A stretch of DNA of 64,000 nt. Source: Cynocephalus volans (lineage: Eukaryota > Chordata > Mammalia > Dermoptera > Cynocephalidae). Location: the NCBI RefSeq assembly GCF_027409185.1, contig NC_084463.1, positions 113,156,133-113,220,132 on the forward strand, written 5' to 3'. A program made the translations under genes and the position numbers. Shown here piece by piece: positions 1 through 12,665 of this stretch (position 1 is its first letter; every line of letters begins with the position of its first letter). A model generated the notes under the pieces. That model worked only from the letters and a program-made list of their open reading frames with translations, was not told where the DNA came from and made no database searches.

Positions 1-1290
1 GTGCCTGATAAATGCATCTATAAAGCAGCTGCTTTCCATACTGCTCACTTGCTACCCTCTCTCCTTTCTTGGTGTCTCTATCTCTTCAGAGAGAGAAAGC
101 TGACGGTTTCTCAATGCTTGTTTATATGCCACACTATATGATTTGACAGAAAGACCCTGTGAGTCAGCCTATGTAGTGGCATATGAACTTGTTATTCCTA
201 AATGAGTCACTCCAGAGGGCAATATTCACATATTTAACTGTGTCAGTGTTGGTATGAAAAAGGATGCAGGTATGCTGCCCAGTGCATTCCATGCAAAGTA
301 CACTGGTCATTTCGGAGCCTGAACTTCTCACCTGCTCCAGCTCATGAGTCACCTCCCAGTAGATGATTAACTATCTGACTTCCAGTTTTCTCAGATACAC
401 ACTGCAAATGCAAACTCAACTTTAAACAACAAAAGCTGCCCAATATAGTCTACTTTATAAACTTCATAGCTAGGCTCCCTGGTGCACCTGTCCCTCCTGG
501 GAAACCTCTAGAACCAGCTGTGGCATAAGCATTCAGGGATGTGAAACATGTGGTATGTAGGTCACCCCTCTCCCCTTTGGCAAGCTTGGCAGACTTCTCT
601 ATTGTCTTTCCCTCTCACCCAGGATGAGGCCTCAGTCTTCTCAACACTAGATCCATGTGGTCATTACAGTGTCATTTGGAGCTGGTACAAGAGGGGCAAA
701 CCCTACTGCCCAACACAAGCAGTGGAAGGCGGTGTCTTTGGAACGATACACGCCTAGGTTTGAAACTCAACCCTACAACTCAACCTAACCTCAGTTTCCT
801 TATTTTTAGACTGGGATATTACTACCTACTTCTCATAATGTGCTCATGAGAATTAAATTAGTTAATATCTGTAAAGCATCTGTTATCTCTCCTAGCACAA
901 TAAATGTGGCTGCCCTCTCTTTTGTTCTTGCATTTCCTTGAAGATTTAATGAGTCTTTTCTTGTAATTTTAGAGCTAGGTAAGATCAATGTTTGGGTGAG
1001 GCAGATAGTATGTATAGATAAAAATGAAAGAATTTTTGGAGTTTGGAGGAAGCGTCTATAGAATCTGGAAATTCTAGCTCTAGAGGGAGGCCCCAAAGGT
1101 AAGAGATAGGGTAATGAAACTGTGCTTTTGAAAGATAAGAAATGGTAATAAGGAACAATTACCTTATTAAAAAGTGCATGACAAGTTTAGAAGAAAGTAG
1201 CAAAGCAGCATACATAGTTGAGCCTAAATTGCTGGTAACCTAGCTATAAATTACATACAATTCTTAAATGAGGTCCTTACATCTCCTCCT
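1..1290. other. Intergenic, no recognised gene
   Basis: AT-leaning DNA with no coding region I can support. Open frames are short and have no recognisable domain. Old degraded repeats may be present (a MIR-like fragment around 780-910), but no boundary can be drawn with confidence. Confidence 0.4.
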
Positions 1291-1712
1291 ACAGCCAGTC
1301 CTGACTTAACGATGGTTCAACTGACAACTTTTTTAGTTTACAAAGGTGCAAAAGCAGTGCACATTTAGTAGGAAACGTGCTCGGAAATTTGAATTTTCAT
1401 ATTTTCCCAGGCTAGAGATATGTGGTGTGATACTCTCTCGCAATGCTGGCTAGCTGCAGCGAGCCACAGCTTCTGGTCAGCCACGCAATCCTGAGGGCAA
1501 ACAAGCGATATTCTTCAGTGCACTGTGTTGCCAAATGGTTTTACCCAACTGTAGGCTAAAGTAGTGTTGTGAGCATGTTTAAGGTAGGCTAGGCTAAGCC
1601 ATGATGTTCTGTAGGTTAGGTGTATTAATTGCATTCTCAACTGAAGATATTTTCAATTATGATGGGTTTATCAGGATGTAACCCCACTGTAAGTTGAGGA
1701 ACATTTGTATTT
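1291..1712 (+). repeat. Ancient interspersed repeat, family not named
   Basis: The segment has the characteristic wording of a common mammalian dispersed repeat: a start around 'cagtcctgacttaacgatgg', an internal 'gtaggctaggctaagc', and a complementary-looking end around 1685-1712. I recognise the repeat but cannot name the family safely. Confidence 0.5.
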
Positions 1713-2029
1713 GATCCTTTCTTCATTCCAATGAATCTTTAGGGCCCATAATATAGAGAGTACCTATAAAGCAATGAGATTGATTGCAGGAGTCAAATGT
1801 GAGGAAACTGGAGCACATCCGATCAGTGATTAGTAATAAGGAGAATTGACATTTTATTCATTGTTGCCAAACCCATCACAAACATGCTCTAAGTGGCTAA
1901 AATAGTAGAAAGAAAAAGGCCTGGGACTGGGAAGCCTACTCCTCTTAACTAACCATGTAGTACCCATGAGACTTAGCTTCTTCATCTGTTAAATAAAGGG
2001 GGGATTTGCTGTGAATCAATGGGATGTTT

Positions 2030-2520
2030 TGGTTCTAAGTGACAGAAAAAGCTGGCTCATTCCGGCTTAAATAATAAAAAGAATTTACTGGTTCATGTAA
2101 TTATGAAGCCTACCAAGGCTTGAAAACCTTCAGGGTTAGCTCAAACCACTTGACTGGATCCGATACCCCCCTCACCATTGCGTGGTTCTGCACCCATGCT
2201 GTTGCTTCTTCTTTGGGAGACGCTGGCAGATCCTTGTGATTGCACAATGGCTTCCAACTGTTCCCTAGGGCTACATACCTTCATTCATGTAGAGCAGGAA
2301 GAGAAAATCTTTGTGCCAATGTGATCAGTGGATGTCCTGAGATTTACTCTAACCATACCCTGTTAGATTGCATCCCTGAACCAATCACTGGCCAGAGGAT
2401 GGAATGTGATGATTGGTCAGGCCTAGGTCATGTGGTGCTAGGTCCCTTTCCATTGCTGAAGGTGGATACATGGATTTCCATAGAGAGTTAGGATAGTGGG
2501 AAGCAGGAAGGGGAGAAGGA
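2030..2520. repeat. Probable old interspersed repeat
   Basis: The order of phrases (a 'gctggctcattccggcttaa'-like opening, then 'ccaatcactggccagaggat' and 'gattggtcaggcctaggtca') matches a dispersed mammalian repeat I have seen in many loci. The family is not identified. The open frame at 2240-2491 lies inside it and is not a gene. Confidence 0.4.
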
Positions 2521-2725
2521 AGGATGCAGGGTCAAGCAACACATTTCTTGGTCAATGGATTTCAACCTTTTTTGGGGTGAACAGAAACTGAAAATATAAA
2601 ATATATGCAAATACAGCTTCCCTAGCTGATATAGAAATGGGGTTTTAGATCCCCATCTTCTGTCTCACCTGAGAGATATGCTTAGAAACCTAGTGCTCCA
2701 GGAGACAGGGGTGAAAAGGATCACT

Positions 2726-2897
2726 CTTTTTTTTTTTTTTTAAAGATGACCGGTAAGCGGATCTTAACCCTTGACTTGGTGTTGTCAGCACCACGCTCTC
2801 CCAAGTGAGCTAACCAGCCATCCCTATATGGGATCCGAACTCGCGGCCTTGGTGTTGTCAGCACCACACTCTCCCGAGTGAGCCACGGGCCGGCCCC
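2726..2897 (-). repeat. tRNA-Ile-derived dimeric SINE (CYN-like), copy 1
   Basis: On the minus strand the element starts GGGCCGGCCC, contains two tRNA-like units joined head to tail, each with box-A-like and box-B-like (GGTTCGGATCC / GGTTAAGATCC) sequence, and ends in a poly-A tail (the T run at 2726-2740). A 13-bp target duplication with one mismatch flanks it: GAAAAGGATCACT at 2713-2725 and GAAAAGGATCTCT at 2898-2910. The unit resembles tRNA-Ile, as in dermopteran CYN SINEs. Confidence 0.8.
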
Positions 2898-3339
2898 GAA
2901 AAGGATCTCTTTGGGTCCATCCAGCTTTATTCTTTGCTATTGCTTGATAAGCAAATATCTACTAGGATGAAGTGTTCATGTCTACTGTCTCCAGGCACTT
3001 CAGCAGGCCTGGTGCTATTGATTCTGTGTGTAATTGTGTGAACTCGGTAGAACATAATTTTATTAAGAATATGCTTCTCAGTGTAGAGATTTATCAATAC
3101 CCAGCTATCATTTTTCAAGCTTAACAAAGCTTGCATCTATTTTACCCAAATTTCTGATAAAGACTAGAGAAATAAAGCCACAGATCAGCACAAATAGCTA
3201 ACAAAGCTGACCGATACACAGTGCTAGGGAGACATGGCATAAAAGGAGAAGGAAGACAAATCTTTCTTCAAAGGAACAGTGATCAGAAATTTGGTTTCCT
3301 GAAAGATCCAAGAAATTGATAAAATATTGTATTTACTTT

Positions 3340-3990
3340 GAAAGTTATGTGGAGAGCACTTTATACTTCTTTGAAAAAGTTAAGTTTCCCCTATATGGCA
3401 TAAAATTGGAAACATTTCACATTGTTGTGCAGCCATCCCTACCGTCCATCTCTAGAACTCTTTTCATCTTACAAGACTGAAACTCTGCACCATTAAACAA
3501 TAACTCTTCATTCCTCCCTCACCCCAGCTCCTGGTTACCTCCATTCTTACTTTCTGTCACTATGAATTTGATCTAGGTACCTCATGTAAGTAGAGTCATA
3601 CAGTATTTGTCTTTTTTGCAAATGGCTTATTTCACTTAGCAAGGTGTCGTCGAGGTTCATCCATGTTACAGAATGTGTCAGAATTTCCTTCCTTTTTAAG
3701 GCCAAATAATTAATTGTATGTATCTACCACATTTTATTTATTCATTAATACATCGATGGACAATTGGGTCACTTCCACCTTTGACTATTACGGACAATGC
3801 TACTATGAACATGGTTATACATATAGCTTTGAGACCTTGCTTTCAATTCTTTTGGTTATATGCATACTCAGAAGTGGAATCACTGGATCATACGAATGAA
3901 GTACTTTTTTTGGCACAGTTTTGTTTTGTAAAATTCTTAAATGTATATTCTAAAGTAGCGAATACTCACAGACCGATACTTGGGTGATTT
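3340..3990 (-). repeat. L1M 3' end fragment
   Basis: The plus strand reads as the complement of an old L1 3' untranslated region, including the 'cattaaacaataactcttc' and 'agtggaatcactggatcata' phrases typical of that family. The short open frames at 3714-3987 fall within it. Confidence 0.75.
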
Positions 3991-5379
3991 CATTTTATAG
4001 CTTAACAATCGGTATAAAAGAGAAAGCAACCAAGCAAAACTTTTGTAAGATCAAGTGGCTTCTTTCCTATTCATGGAGACTTAAGCTAATAAGGGTTTAA
4101 TTGTATCCTGGGCTTGCATCTGTGTAGGTCTCACAATCACAAAATCAAGTGTAAGGGATCCATAGTCTAACCCAGACTTGACTCAGAGCATGGGCCCAAG
4201 AAAACAACGCTGTGCTTCAGGAAAGAAACAAATATGAGCTTCTTCAGCAGGCAGGAGACTGCTGGGCTACCCAGATGTAACCTAGTTTTGCTTATCTAGC
4301 CCACAGTCTTCCTTTTCTATCCGGACGGACAGAGTGACAATAGAAAACATGTCTCCATTTCTTCCTCAGTGGAACAAATAAGAACATCTCCTTGTGAATG
4401 TGTTTTCATTGTTTGAAAGTTATTTCCATCAAAGGTTCCATTTAGTCAAATTTAATTTCTTCTAAACTATATTTCTTGAAGAGTGTTGTTGAGTTCTTTG
4501 CAGTTTACACCAGCTGCTAAAACAATAATGCTTTCAAACCAATAAACATGGTATTAAAACTTCTCCCAGCTCAATCGATTTCACTGAATAAAGAAAACTA
4601 GTATTTTGTGTACATAAAATAGCAGTCTCTCAAGTACAGGCCTCATATTGTGTTCTGGGTAGTGAGCAGCTGACACAATAATTTGGTGTTGGGGTACTTA
4701 GAGAGAAAGAGTTTGTATCTCTCTACAATAAAGAAAGGCCACACTTTGGGTCAGGGCTATTCTACCCTGAAAAAGCTGGGGAATGTTTCAGATGTGGCAA
4801 TGAAGACACTGTCTGGTTCACACACACATTAATAGTATCACCTTTCATTAACTGGGTAACAACAGATAATGAAAATTAATCAAACAAAACCTCTTTTGAC
4901 ATAGTCTTCAATGGTGATGTCATAGACCATTGAATAGGTGATGCTTTTTGCTCCAGACATTTCTCTCTGACTGCAAGTGGTATGCATTCCCAGGATGATT
5001 TGTGAATCAGGAACTAGGTTGGTTTTGTTGGAACAAAGACTAAGAATGCTAAATATTTTGCAGAATGTCTTTCAGATGACTGAAGTCACTGCTACCTTAC
5101 ACTGACTCTCTTTTCTAAACCTTTCTATGTTATCACCTCGTAACCTAGGCTTCCAGCAAAAATACAAGATGCTGAGGAGGATAATGAATGAGCAGCTCTC
5201 CTCCCTGCTGCCCTCTCTCCTCCTTTCTCCCTCTTCCCAGGGGCATCTCTTTCTCACCTGTCATATACTGCCACCATCCTCTTGTATACACATGTGATAT
5301 ATATATCACTGCCATCTTTGGGGCCAAGATGGCTAAAGAGCATTCTTGCTAAAAGCATTCTTGTCTCTGGCTCTTTCCT
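3991..5379. other. Intergenic, mostly unique sequence
   Basis: No gene or clear repeat is seen. The stretch 4360-4620 is AT-rich, repeat-free and could be conserved non-coding DNA. Short open frames near 5072-5327 arise from a C/T-rich patch and have no domain. Confidence 0.35.
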
Positions 5380-5568
5380 CCTACTACAGTGAGGGTCAAC
5401 CTTTAGTTTGCATAAGAATCTCCAGTGCAGACTGCTTTAAATGCAGATTCCTGGGCCCACTCCTAGAGATTCTGATTTACCATGTCTAAGAAGGGGCCCA
5501 GGAATCAGCACTTGAATAATCACCACAGGCAAATCTGAACAGGTTGTTCAGAAACCACATACCTGAGG
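5380..5568. repeat. MER5-like hAT fragment
   Basis: The sequence follows the MER5 pattern: 'gggtcaacctttagtttgca', 'aagaatctcc', 'gagattctgatttaccatg' and a terminal section ending near 'cagaaaccacatacctgagg'. It is diverged, and its ends were placed by eye. Confidence 0.6.
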
Positions 5569-6575
5569 GTGACAGCCCAGCATCTCTGCCCCAGCCTGGA
5601 GCTCAGCCTGGTGAGGGATGAGTTCCCTTGGTCAAGAGTGGCTGTTCTCAGATCTCCCCCAATGCATTTGAGTGTAACCACAAGCTTCCGCAAACACAAT
5701 TTGCCAGATTATTTTCTGGGGTTAATTATTACAAGGAACTGATTCAGGCAGTAAGTTTCAGTCACACTTTTTCATGGCTCAATATAATTAAAGGCGGAAG
5801 TTCCTGTTTTGTGTGTTCCACCGCTGCCATGAACCATGACTGACAGATTCGATAGGTAGAAGTTCCAGTCAAAATACCAGTGCTCAAAGAGCTTTGTGAT
5901 CTAGGAAACTGGCCAGTCCCTTCCTCTTGGCCTCAGTTTTGTCACGGGTAAGGGAGCTATGTCTTACCTCTTAGGTGTTAGGAAGATAAATGACTAAAAA
6001 CCACAGGGTCAAATAACATGCCACCTTTGAGATCCAATGTCAGGATTTAGCAAAAGGCTCTGCTACCACTGTGAGAACTGTGCTGTCTTCTAAAAAGCTC
6101 ACCCAGAAGAGCAAGAAACCACCCCATGTGAAGCACATACTTTGAACCAGGTGCTCCATGAGATGTAAACTTCACAAACCTTGGGATAAAGAAGTGGGTT
6201 GCATAAGTTCCTTCAGGGTATGGGCAACAGAGCTTCACAGAGGTCATCCTGGGGTCTGGTCTGCAGAAATGAGACATAGGTGGTGGTAAATGAACAGTTC
6301 ATAGGAGAACCAGGATTTAGTGATTCCAACCCGAGCCCTTTCACTTTGAAAAGTTATACATTGTAAACATTGTATTCATTGTTTACAAATTGTTTATAAA
6401 AGTTTTACACTGTAAACATTACATGGATTGCATAATTAGGTAATAAGTGACCATTCTTGTAAAATCATTACAGATTAGATTAAATTTCCCTTTGACTCTG
6501 AAAATGTCTGTATTTTCCAGGAGGGATTTGCTGCTTTCAGACTGGTGAATATTTTTTAAGACCTTGCTCTATGCA
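5569..6575. other. Intergenic, partly unique
   Basis: No gene is recognised. The region 5680-5830 is repeat-free and contains an ETS-like GGCGGAAGTTCC at about 5793-5804. A MIR-like fragment may lie around 5880-6260. Nothing else can be supported. Confidence 0.3.
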
Positions 6576-6579
6576 TGCA

Positions 6580-7500
6580 CAGATATCTGTATCTGTGGAA
6601 AACATATGAAGTGATTTTATGTATATTTATATATGTTTTGTGTATGTGTTTTTAAAATATAAATGGGACTCCATCCTATACATCACTCTGAAACTTGCCT
6701 TTTGCACTGAACAATACATCTTGGAGATTTGTTATTGCCTATACAGTACGTATAAATCTACATCACTCAGTTTAATTGCTGCCGAACTTTCCAAGCTATG
6801 GGTATCCTCCAGTCTATTTAGCCATTCCCCTACTGGTGAGCATTTCAATTGTTTTGTTTTGCTAAAACAAGAGAACATCCTTATACATGCCTCCTTGTAC
6901 ACATGTGTATTTCTCTAAGGTAGAAACCATGAAGTCAAATTGCTTCATAGGCAGGGTAAGCATATTGTAAATTTTAATAGATATTAACAAATTGTCTCCA
7001 AAACAGATATATTGACTTTCACCAGTGGTGTTTAAGAGCATGTTTCCCCTCATCTTGGTCAACACTGATGTATTATCAATTTAAAAAATGTTGCCAATCT
7101 GCCGGTAGGAAAAGGTTATCCTGTTTCACTTAAATTTGCATTTTCCTGACTCCTGGTGAGACTGGGCATTATTTCATATGCTTGTTGACCATCTATTATA
7201 AAATCCTGTACTCCCCTCTCTATCCATTTTCCATAGTATTGCATGATTTTTTTTTTCTTTTTAAAATTTAAGATCTTTTGGAATTTATTTTCTCCTAGGT
7301 ATTGACTTTTTAGTATTGTTTATGGTGTGTATATGTGTGCGTATTTTTTTCAAACAAAAGTGTCCAGTTTTGATGTGTTCATATTATTGATCTTTTCTTT
7401 AATGAATTTTGATTTTTTATGTCCTGTCTATGAGTGCCTCCCAGGTCATAAACATATTTTCCTGTATTTTCTCTGGTTATAAAGCCCACGTAATTTTCTG
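6580..7500 (-). repeat. L1M 3' end fragment
   Basis: The plus strand is the complement of an old L1 3' region, with phrases such as 'tgccaatctgccggtaggaa' and 'tttgcattttcctgactcct'. The frames at 6619-7065 belong to it. Confidence 0.7.
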
Positions 7501-7879
7501 GGTCAGAACACTGCCTGAATCTATGCACCCTCCATCAGGGCTCAGGGCAGCTAAATGAGCAAGGACACTGAAGTCCTTTCTGGGAAGCAACCATTTATAC
7601 TTTGACTTTCAATCTGATCCAACTGCAGATGGTCTTCGGGGATATGGTTCTTAGATTGCCTAAGGCAAATAGCTTAGGTTGTAGCAAGATGCTTTTCTGA
7701 GAAAAATCATAAAACAAAAAGAAACATTTAAACTACAAATCCAGAAAAGGTATGAAGTGGCTTTCTCTGCGGATGGCCAAAACCCAGATAGACATATACT
7801 TTTTAAAGAATATTTGGGATAACTCTACACTTGGGGAGGATCAAATAATCTGCTCCAAGTTTCTGGGCCTTCCTACAGG

Positions 7880-8185
7880 CAACACTGTCTAATGGAAATA
7901 TAATCCAAATTGCATAGGTATTTTAGTCCAATAGCCTCACTAAAAAAATAAGTTAAAAAAACCCCAAACAGGTAAAATAATGATTTAACCCAATATAGCC
8001 AAAATAGTAGTATCATTTAAACATGCAATTAATATTATATAATAAAGCAGTATTTTACATTTTTTTTTTTTTTGTACTGAGTTTGGACATCTAGTGTCAA
8101 TCATAGCACATCTCAGTTCAGATGGCCACAATTCAAGTGCTCCATAGCCACACACGTCTAGTGACTACTGTATTGGACAGCGCAG
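7880..8185. repeat. hAT-like non-autonomous DNA transposon
   Basis: The segment begins near 'caacactgtctaatggaaat' and ends near 'ctactgtattggacagcgca'. Reading the end in reverse complement gives a matching terminal inverted repeat (CTGYCYAAT core). Internal AT-rich sequence with a T run at 8061-8074 fits a Charlie-type MER element. No convincing 8-bp target duplication could be fixed. Confidence 0.55.
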
Positions 8186-8399
8186 CCCTGAGAATTAAAG
8201 CTGAAAAAGTCCATGACGTGCTGGAAGGCATCTTCTTGGTTTATATTAAGTGATCACAGTCTGAATTTTTAAGCCCATCCTTCACCCTCCCTCTATCCTA
8301 CTGTTCTTCCTAATACAAGTGTATCATAACTTCAATTCATCCCACCTACTCATGGAGATTAATCTTCCTAAAACACAGTTTTGTTTGGATTATCTCCTG

Positions 8400-9300
8400 G
8401 AGAGGATGCGGCTGCCAGGGAAGACTTTTAGGAGAAAGTGACAGTTAAGCTGCAGCTTGGACTGTGGGTAGGAATTAGCCAGGGGGTCAGAGGGATCGGT
8501 GTGAGTGAGGGTGCGGCTGGAGCGTACAGGCTGAGAGTAAAGTGGACATCAGATCCCGAGGGGCATTTTAGGCCCTGGTGAGGACTTGGACTTGATTGTG
8601 AAGCTAATGGAGATTCATCCAAATGTATGTCAGCAGGGACTACGGGAGAAAGGCAGGACCAAAGAGAGGCAAGGAGACTAGTTTGAAGGACAGTACAGGA
8701 TCCAGGTGAGAAATAATGACGGTCTGAGCTAAGACAATTCATTCACTCATTTAATCATTCATTCACTCCACAAATACTAAGTGCCTACTATGTGCTAGTT
8801 GATGTCCTAGGTACTGGAAATTAAATAGAAAACAAAACAGACTAAACCCCTGTCCTCATAGAACGTGAATGTACTGTGAGAAAGGAGGTAGCTGGTGAGG
8901 AAACAAGGGTGACCCTCAGGTTTCTGATCTCACTTGGTGAATAGCAGGGCCACTCTGAGATGGATGTTATAGGAGGCAGAACAGGCTTGGGAGGAAAGAT
9001 GATGGGTTCAGCTTTATCTTTTTGAGAGAAGTTTGGGTGTTTGGTGGACACCAAGTGGAGCTATGCAGCGAGCTGTTGGTTATGCATATTTGCAGATCAA
9101 GAGAGAACTCTGAAAGGGACACTGAGATTGGGGAGCCATGGCATATCAATAGTATTACGTCCCTGGGAGTGAATGACATAATCCTGAGAGGATGTGTGAA
9201 AGCAGGAGTTGCAACTCAAACGACTACAGGGCTCAGGTGAGTTGTGAATGCACGTGATTTGGGTCAGATACGAAACACAAAGAGGGTCAAGGGTATGCCC
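8400..9300 (-). repeat. L2 LINE, 3' portion with ORF2 remnant
   Basis: The minus strand carries degraded L2 reverse-transcriptase ORF sequence: the frame at 8842-9054 retains an IIFPPKPVLPP-like motif typical of the C-terminal part of L2 ORF2. The 3' end signature (complement of 'caataaatatttgttgaatg') is at about 8740-8790, so more than one L2 piece is probably joined here. All frames are broken. Confidence 0.7.
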
Positions 9301-9369
9301 TGTCTAAGGCAGCCAGGTTTGGCCTGTGGGCCGTTAGTTTGCAATTCCTAGACTTTGGGAACTTCTCTC

Positions 9370-9830
9370 TGCCTCATCTCATTTAAAAAATAAAGATTCT
9401 TGTGGCAGACAGCTAGCTGTTCATAAAAACCCACTTCCTCTTCTTCTGAGACACCCCACATTTCCTAGCTTCCTTTGCCATTACAAGTGGCCACATGACT
9501 GGGTTCTAGCCAGTGGGCTGTGAGCAGAAGTGATGTGCTCCATTTCCAGGCCAAGGACTTGCAGCAGAGGGTGTGGCCCCTCCACATGGCCTCTCCTCTT
9601 CCTCTAATTGAATGTACATAATGATGAAGTTTAGGGGGGGTTGGAGCCACAAGATGGAAAGAACCAGGGCTCCTGTATCTTTGTCTGGAGTAAAGCCACT
9701 TACCAACCAAGACATCTGCTTCTGACTATTATGTGAGTGAAAAATAAACTTTTGTTATGTTTGAGCCATTATACACAATTGGCTCAGTTTTTTACTACAG
9801 CCTAGCCTAATCTGACAAATACATCTCTAA
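9370..9830 (+). repeat. LTR-like old repeat
   Basis: The element has the layout of a mammalian dispersed LTR-like repeat: 'ggccacatgactgggttcta', 'ggagccacaagatggaaaga', then a polyadenylation-like 'gaaaaataaacttttgttat' and an end near 'cctagcctaatctgacaaat'. A diverged relative seems to lie at 34410-34840. The family name is uncertain. Confidence 0.5.
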
Positions 9831-9834
9831 CCCA

Positions 9835-9960
9835 GACTAGTCCTGGCTGTGATCTCTGCATGGGTAGGGACCATGTCTGTCTCATTCACTGATGTATCCT
9901 TAACACCTAGCCCAGGACATAGCATGGAACAGATATTCAATAAAATTTGTGGATCATGCT
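9835..9960 (+). repeat. L2 3' end
   Basis: It matches the L2 3' end: 'tagggaccatgtctgtctca' followed by 'attcaataaaatttgtggat'. Confidence 0.7.
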
Positions 9961-11060
9961 AGCTATGTTTTATCGCACATCTGTTATGTGCCAGACACTG
10001 TGCTAGATCCTTTGTATATTGTACATTGTTTTATTTCAGGTAATGGAAACTCTATAAGGAAAGTTCTATTATTATCCTCTTTTCCTGATAAGAAAATTGA
10101 GGCTTAGAAAGCTTATAGCTGGTATTTACATTTAGGCAAGGAGACCAAGAACCTGCACTCTGCAACACTGAGATGTGACCTTGTGCATACTCCTCTTAAC
10201 ATTTTAATTCACGTCATTTCTCCCATCAAGGATGCCCTCAACTCCTCCTCTCCATTTGCTGATATTCCTCCTTCTTCAACCTTCCCAGGACCTATCAGTC
10301 ATTCTATTCTTTAACTAGTCCAGCAGGAATTTCATCTATATCATTACTACAGCAAGGATTCCACATATCTGTCTGCCTCTTGAGGGTAGCACGATATCTT
10401 AGACATTATTCATCTTAGTGTTCCATAGAGCCTAGGGGAAGATCGAGAGCCTACCATGTGTCAGGCACTCTAGGAACTAAGAACTGAAATATAAATGAGG
10501 CAGAGTCCATCCTCTCTCTTGAAAAGCTCTGAGTTCATGGGATAAACAGATATAAAGAATGCATCACAACACAATGTAACCTCTGCATAAGTAGAGGCAG
10601 AGAAGAGCAAAGAACCCGTTCTTCCTGGAGGAGTATAGAAAGGGCTCCCAGAGCAAGTGATCTTTCAACTGAGCTTCTGAAGGATGGACAGGAGTTCTCC
10701 AGCTGTTTAAGAGGGATCCCAAATAGCAGGAAGTGCGTACAAAAGTATGCACGCATCAAGATGTAGGAGCTGTTCCGGATGAGTGAGGTGTTGACTTGCT
10801 AGAATGGAGGATTCCTTCACTAATTCATTTATTTACTCAACAGATTCTGAGAAAACCTAGAATGTGCCAGGTATTGTGCTAAAGGCAGAGGCTTCAAAAG
10901 TGAGCAAAACAGGTATGATCCCTCCTCTTGTAGAGCTTAAAACACAAGAAGTATGGCAGTGGATTACGAATCTGTAATAATTATGTGTGACAGGGAAAGC
11001 AGGAAGGGATAATAGCCAAGCATCTGAGGGAGGAGCTGGAGAGTGGGCTGGGCCAGAAAG
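9961..11060 (-). repeat. MIR and L2 fragments
   Basis: A reverse-oriented MIR lies at about 9985-10150. Reverse-oriented L2 pieces lie at about 10440-10800 and 10810-11060, recognised from the complement of the L2 3' end ('gtgccaggtattgtgctaaa'). Between them, 10200-10430 holds a likely plus-oriented L2 piece. No gene is present. Confidence 0.55.
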
Positions 11061-11289
11061 AAGGACCTCTGACACCACTCTAAGGATAAGGAAATCCCCC
11101 TTCAGTTCATCACCAAGTCTTGCCTCTCCCACCTCCTTGATAGCTCTCGATTTTGTCCCATCTTCTCACCACCACTACTCTCAGTACAGGTCACCATCTC
11201 TTTCTTCAATAAATGTGACAGTCTTTTAAAGGGCCTTCCTGCCTCTTTCTCCACATCCCACCCATCGTCCCCAATGCAAACAGACTGAT

Positions 11290-11925
11290 CTGTTACTACT
11301 CACTATGATAAGCAGAACTCTAAGAGGGCCCCATGATGTCCATCTCCCTGGTGTTACTCTGGTGATTACGTTACAATATGTAGCAAAAGGGATTTTGCAG
11401 CTGTAGTTAAGGTTACTCATCAGTCTGCCTTAAGACAGAAATTATTCTGGTGGGTCTGCCTACACAAGCAAGTACTGTAAATGCAGGGTATTTTCTCCAG
11501 CTGGAAAGCAGAAGAGGAAGGTAGAGAGATTTTCTAAGGACTAGATGGATTTGACATGCTGTTGCTGGCTTTAAAATAAGGGTGGGGGTTTCCCATGGAA
11601 AGGACCTGAGAGAGGGCTCTAGGAGCTGAGAGTGGCCCTGGCTGACAGCCAACAAGAGAATAGAGACCTCAGACCTACAACTGAAAGGAAATGAACACTG
11701 CAAACAACCTGAATGGGTATGGAGGTAGACTCGCCCCCCCGCCCCGAACCTTCAGATGAGAACTCAAACCAGCCAACACCTTGCCTTTGGCCTGGGACAC
11801 CCTGAGCAGAACACCCAGCAGCCACACCAAGCTGGACTGCAGACCAGAACAGTGAAGTAATATATGAGTGTTGTTTTAAGCCACTAAGTTTGTGGTAATT
11901 TGCTACACAGCAATAGAAAACGAAA
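11290..11925 (+). repeat. MLT1-type MaLR LTR
   Basis: Near full-length MLT1-like LTR. The opening 'gataagcagaactctaagag', the middle 'agcaaaagggattttgcagc' and the closing 'ttttaagccactaagtttgt' followed by 'ggtaatttgctacacagcaa' follow the consensus order. Target duplications could not be fixed. Confidence 0.75.
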
Positions 11926-11939
11926 AACACCTCTCAAGT

Positions 11940-12160
11940 TTCCAGCACTCCAATAAAACTATTGTGGACTTACCAGGTCCAGGCATTTAATCCTTACAAC
12001 ATTCTTATTAGGCAGGTATTTTTATTATCACCATTTCACAGGCAAGGAAACTGAGGCTCAGAGAGATTAAATACTTTTCATAAGGTCACAGAGCTAGTAA
12101 GTAGTGAGCTGAAATTTTTACTTGGCTAGTCCAACCCCAGAATCTGCACTCAATGGCTTT
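11940..12160 (-). repeat. MIR
   Basis: Complement of the MIR core and 3' part, with 'aaggaaactgaggctcagag' and 'gtcacagagctagtaagtag'. Confidence 0.75.
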
Positions 12161-12249
12161 TCCTTGTCCTTAGCATACATCCAAATATGTACCTAAGCAT
12201 GGAATTAAAGGCCCTTTAAGATCCAGTTCTTGATCAACCATTGAACCTC

Positions 12250-12665
12250 ATTTTAGATACTCATCTTAAACTCCTTACAGCCCATGTAACTGCCATGCTC
12301 TCTTGATTCCTTGACTTCGTACTTATCGTTCCTTCTGCCTGGAATGCTGCCTGCCCCCTCCCCTCCATCTCTTTTCCGTTTGGCAGACTCAAATGGTACT
12401 TTGGGTCTTGCCTAAGATGCCACCTCCTCAGAGAAGCCTTCCTTGACTCCCCCAGGTGGGAGTCAAATGTCACTGCCGTGCTCCCCTATCACCTCATGCT
12501 CTCCCTTAGAGCACAGGAGACACTGTGTTGGAAATGTTTACTCAGCTGTGCACTCCATTAGATTGCGAGCTACTTGCGGGCCAGATCTGTTCATCATCAC
12601 ACCCCTCGCACAGGAGTACCTGAAGCACAGGAGGTACTCAGTAAGTATTTACTGAGTGAACCAGC
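12250..12665 (+). repeat. L2 3' portion
   Basis: L2 in plus orientation: 'gccttccttgactcccccag' in the mid part, 'ccattagattgcgagctact' before the end and 'gtaagtatttactgagtgaa' at the 3' end. Confidence 0.75.

Noticed and set aside
2726..2897. A functional tRNA gene in the tRNA-like sequence
   Set aside because: The sequence has two tRNA-like units without a complete cloverleaf, plus a poly-A tail and target duplications. It is a SINE.
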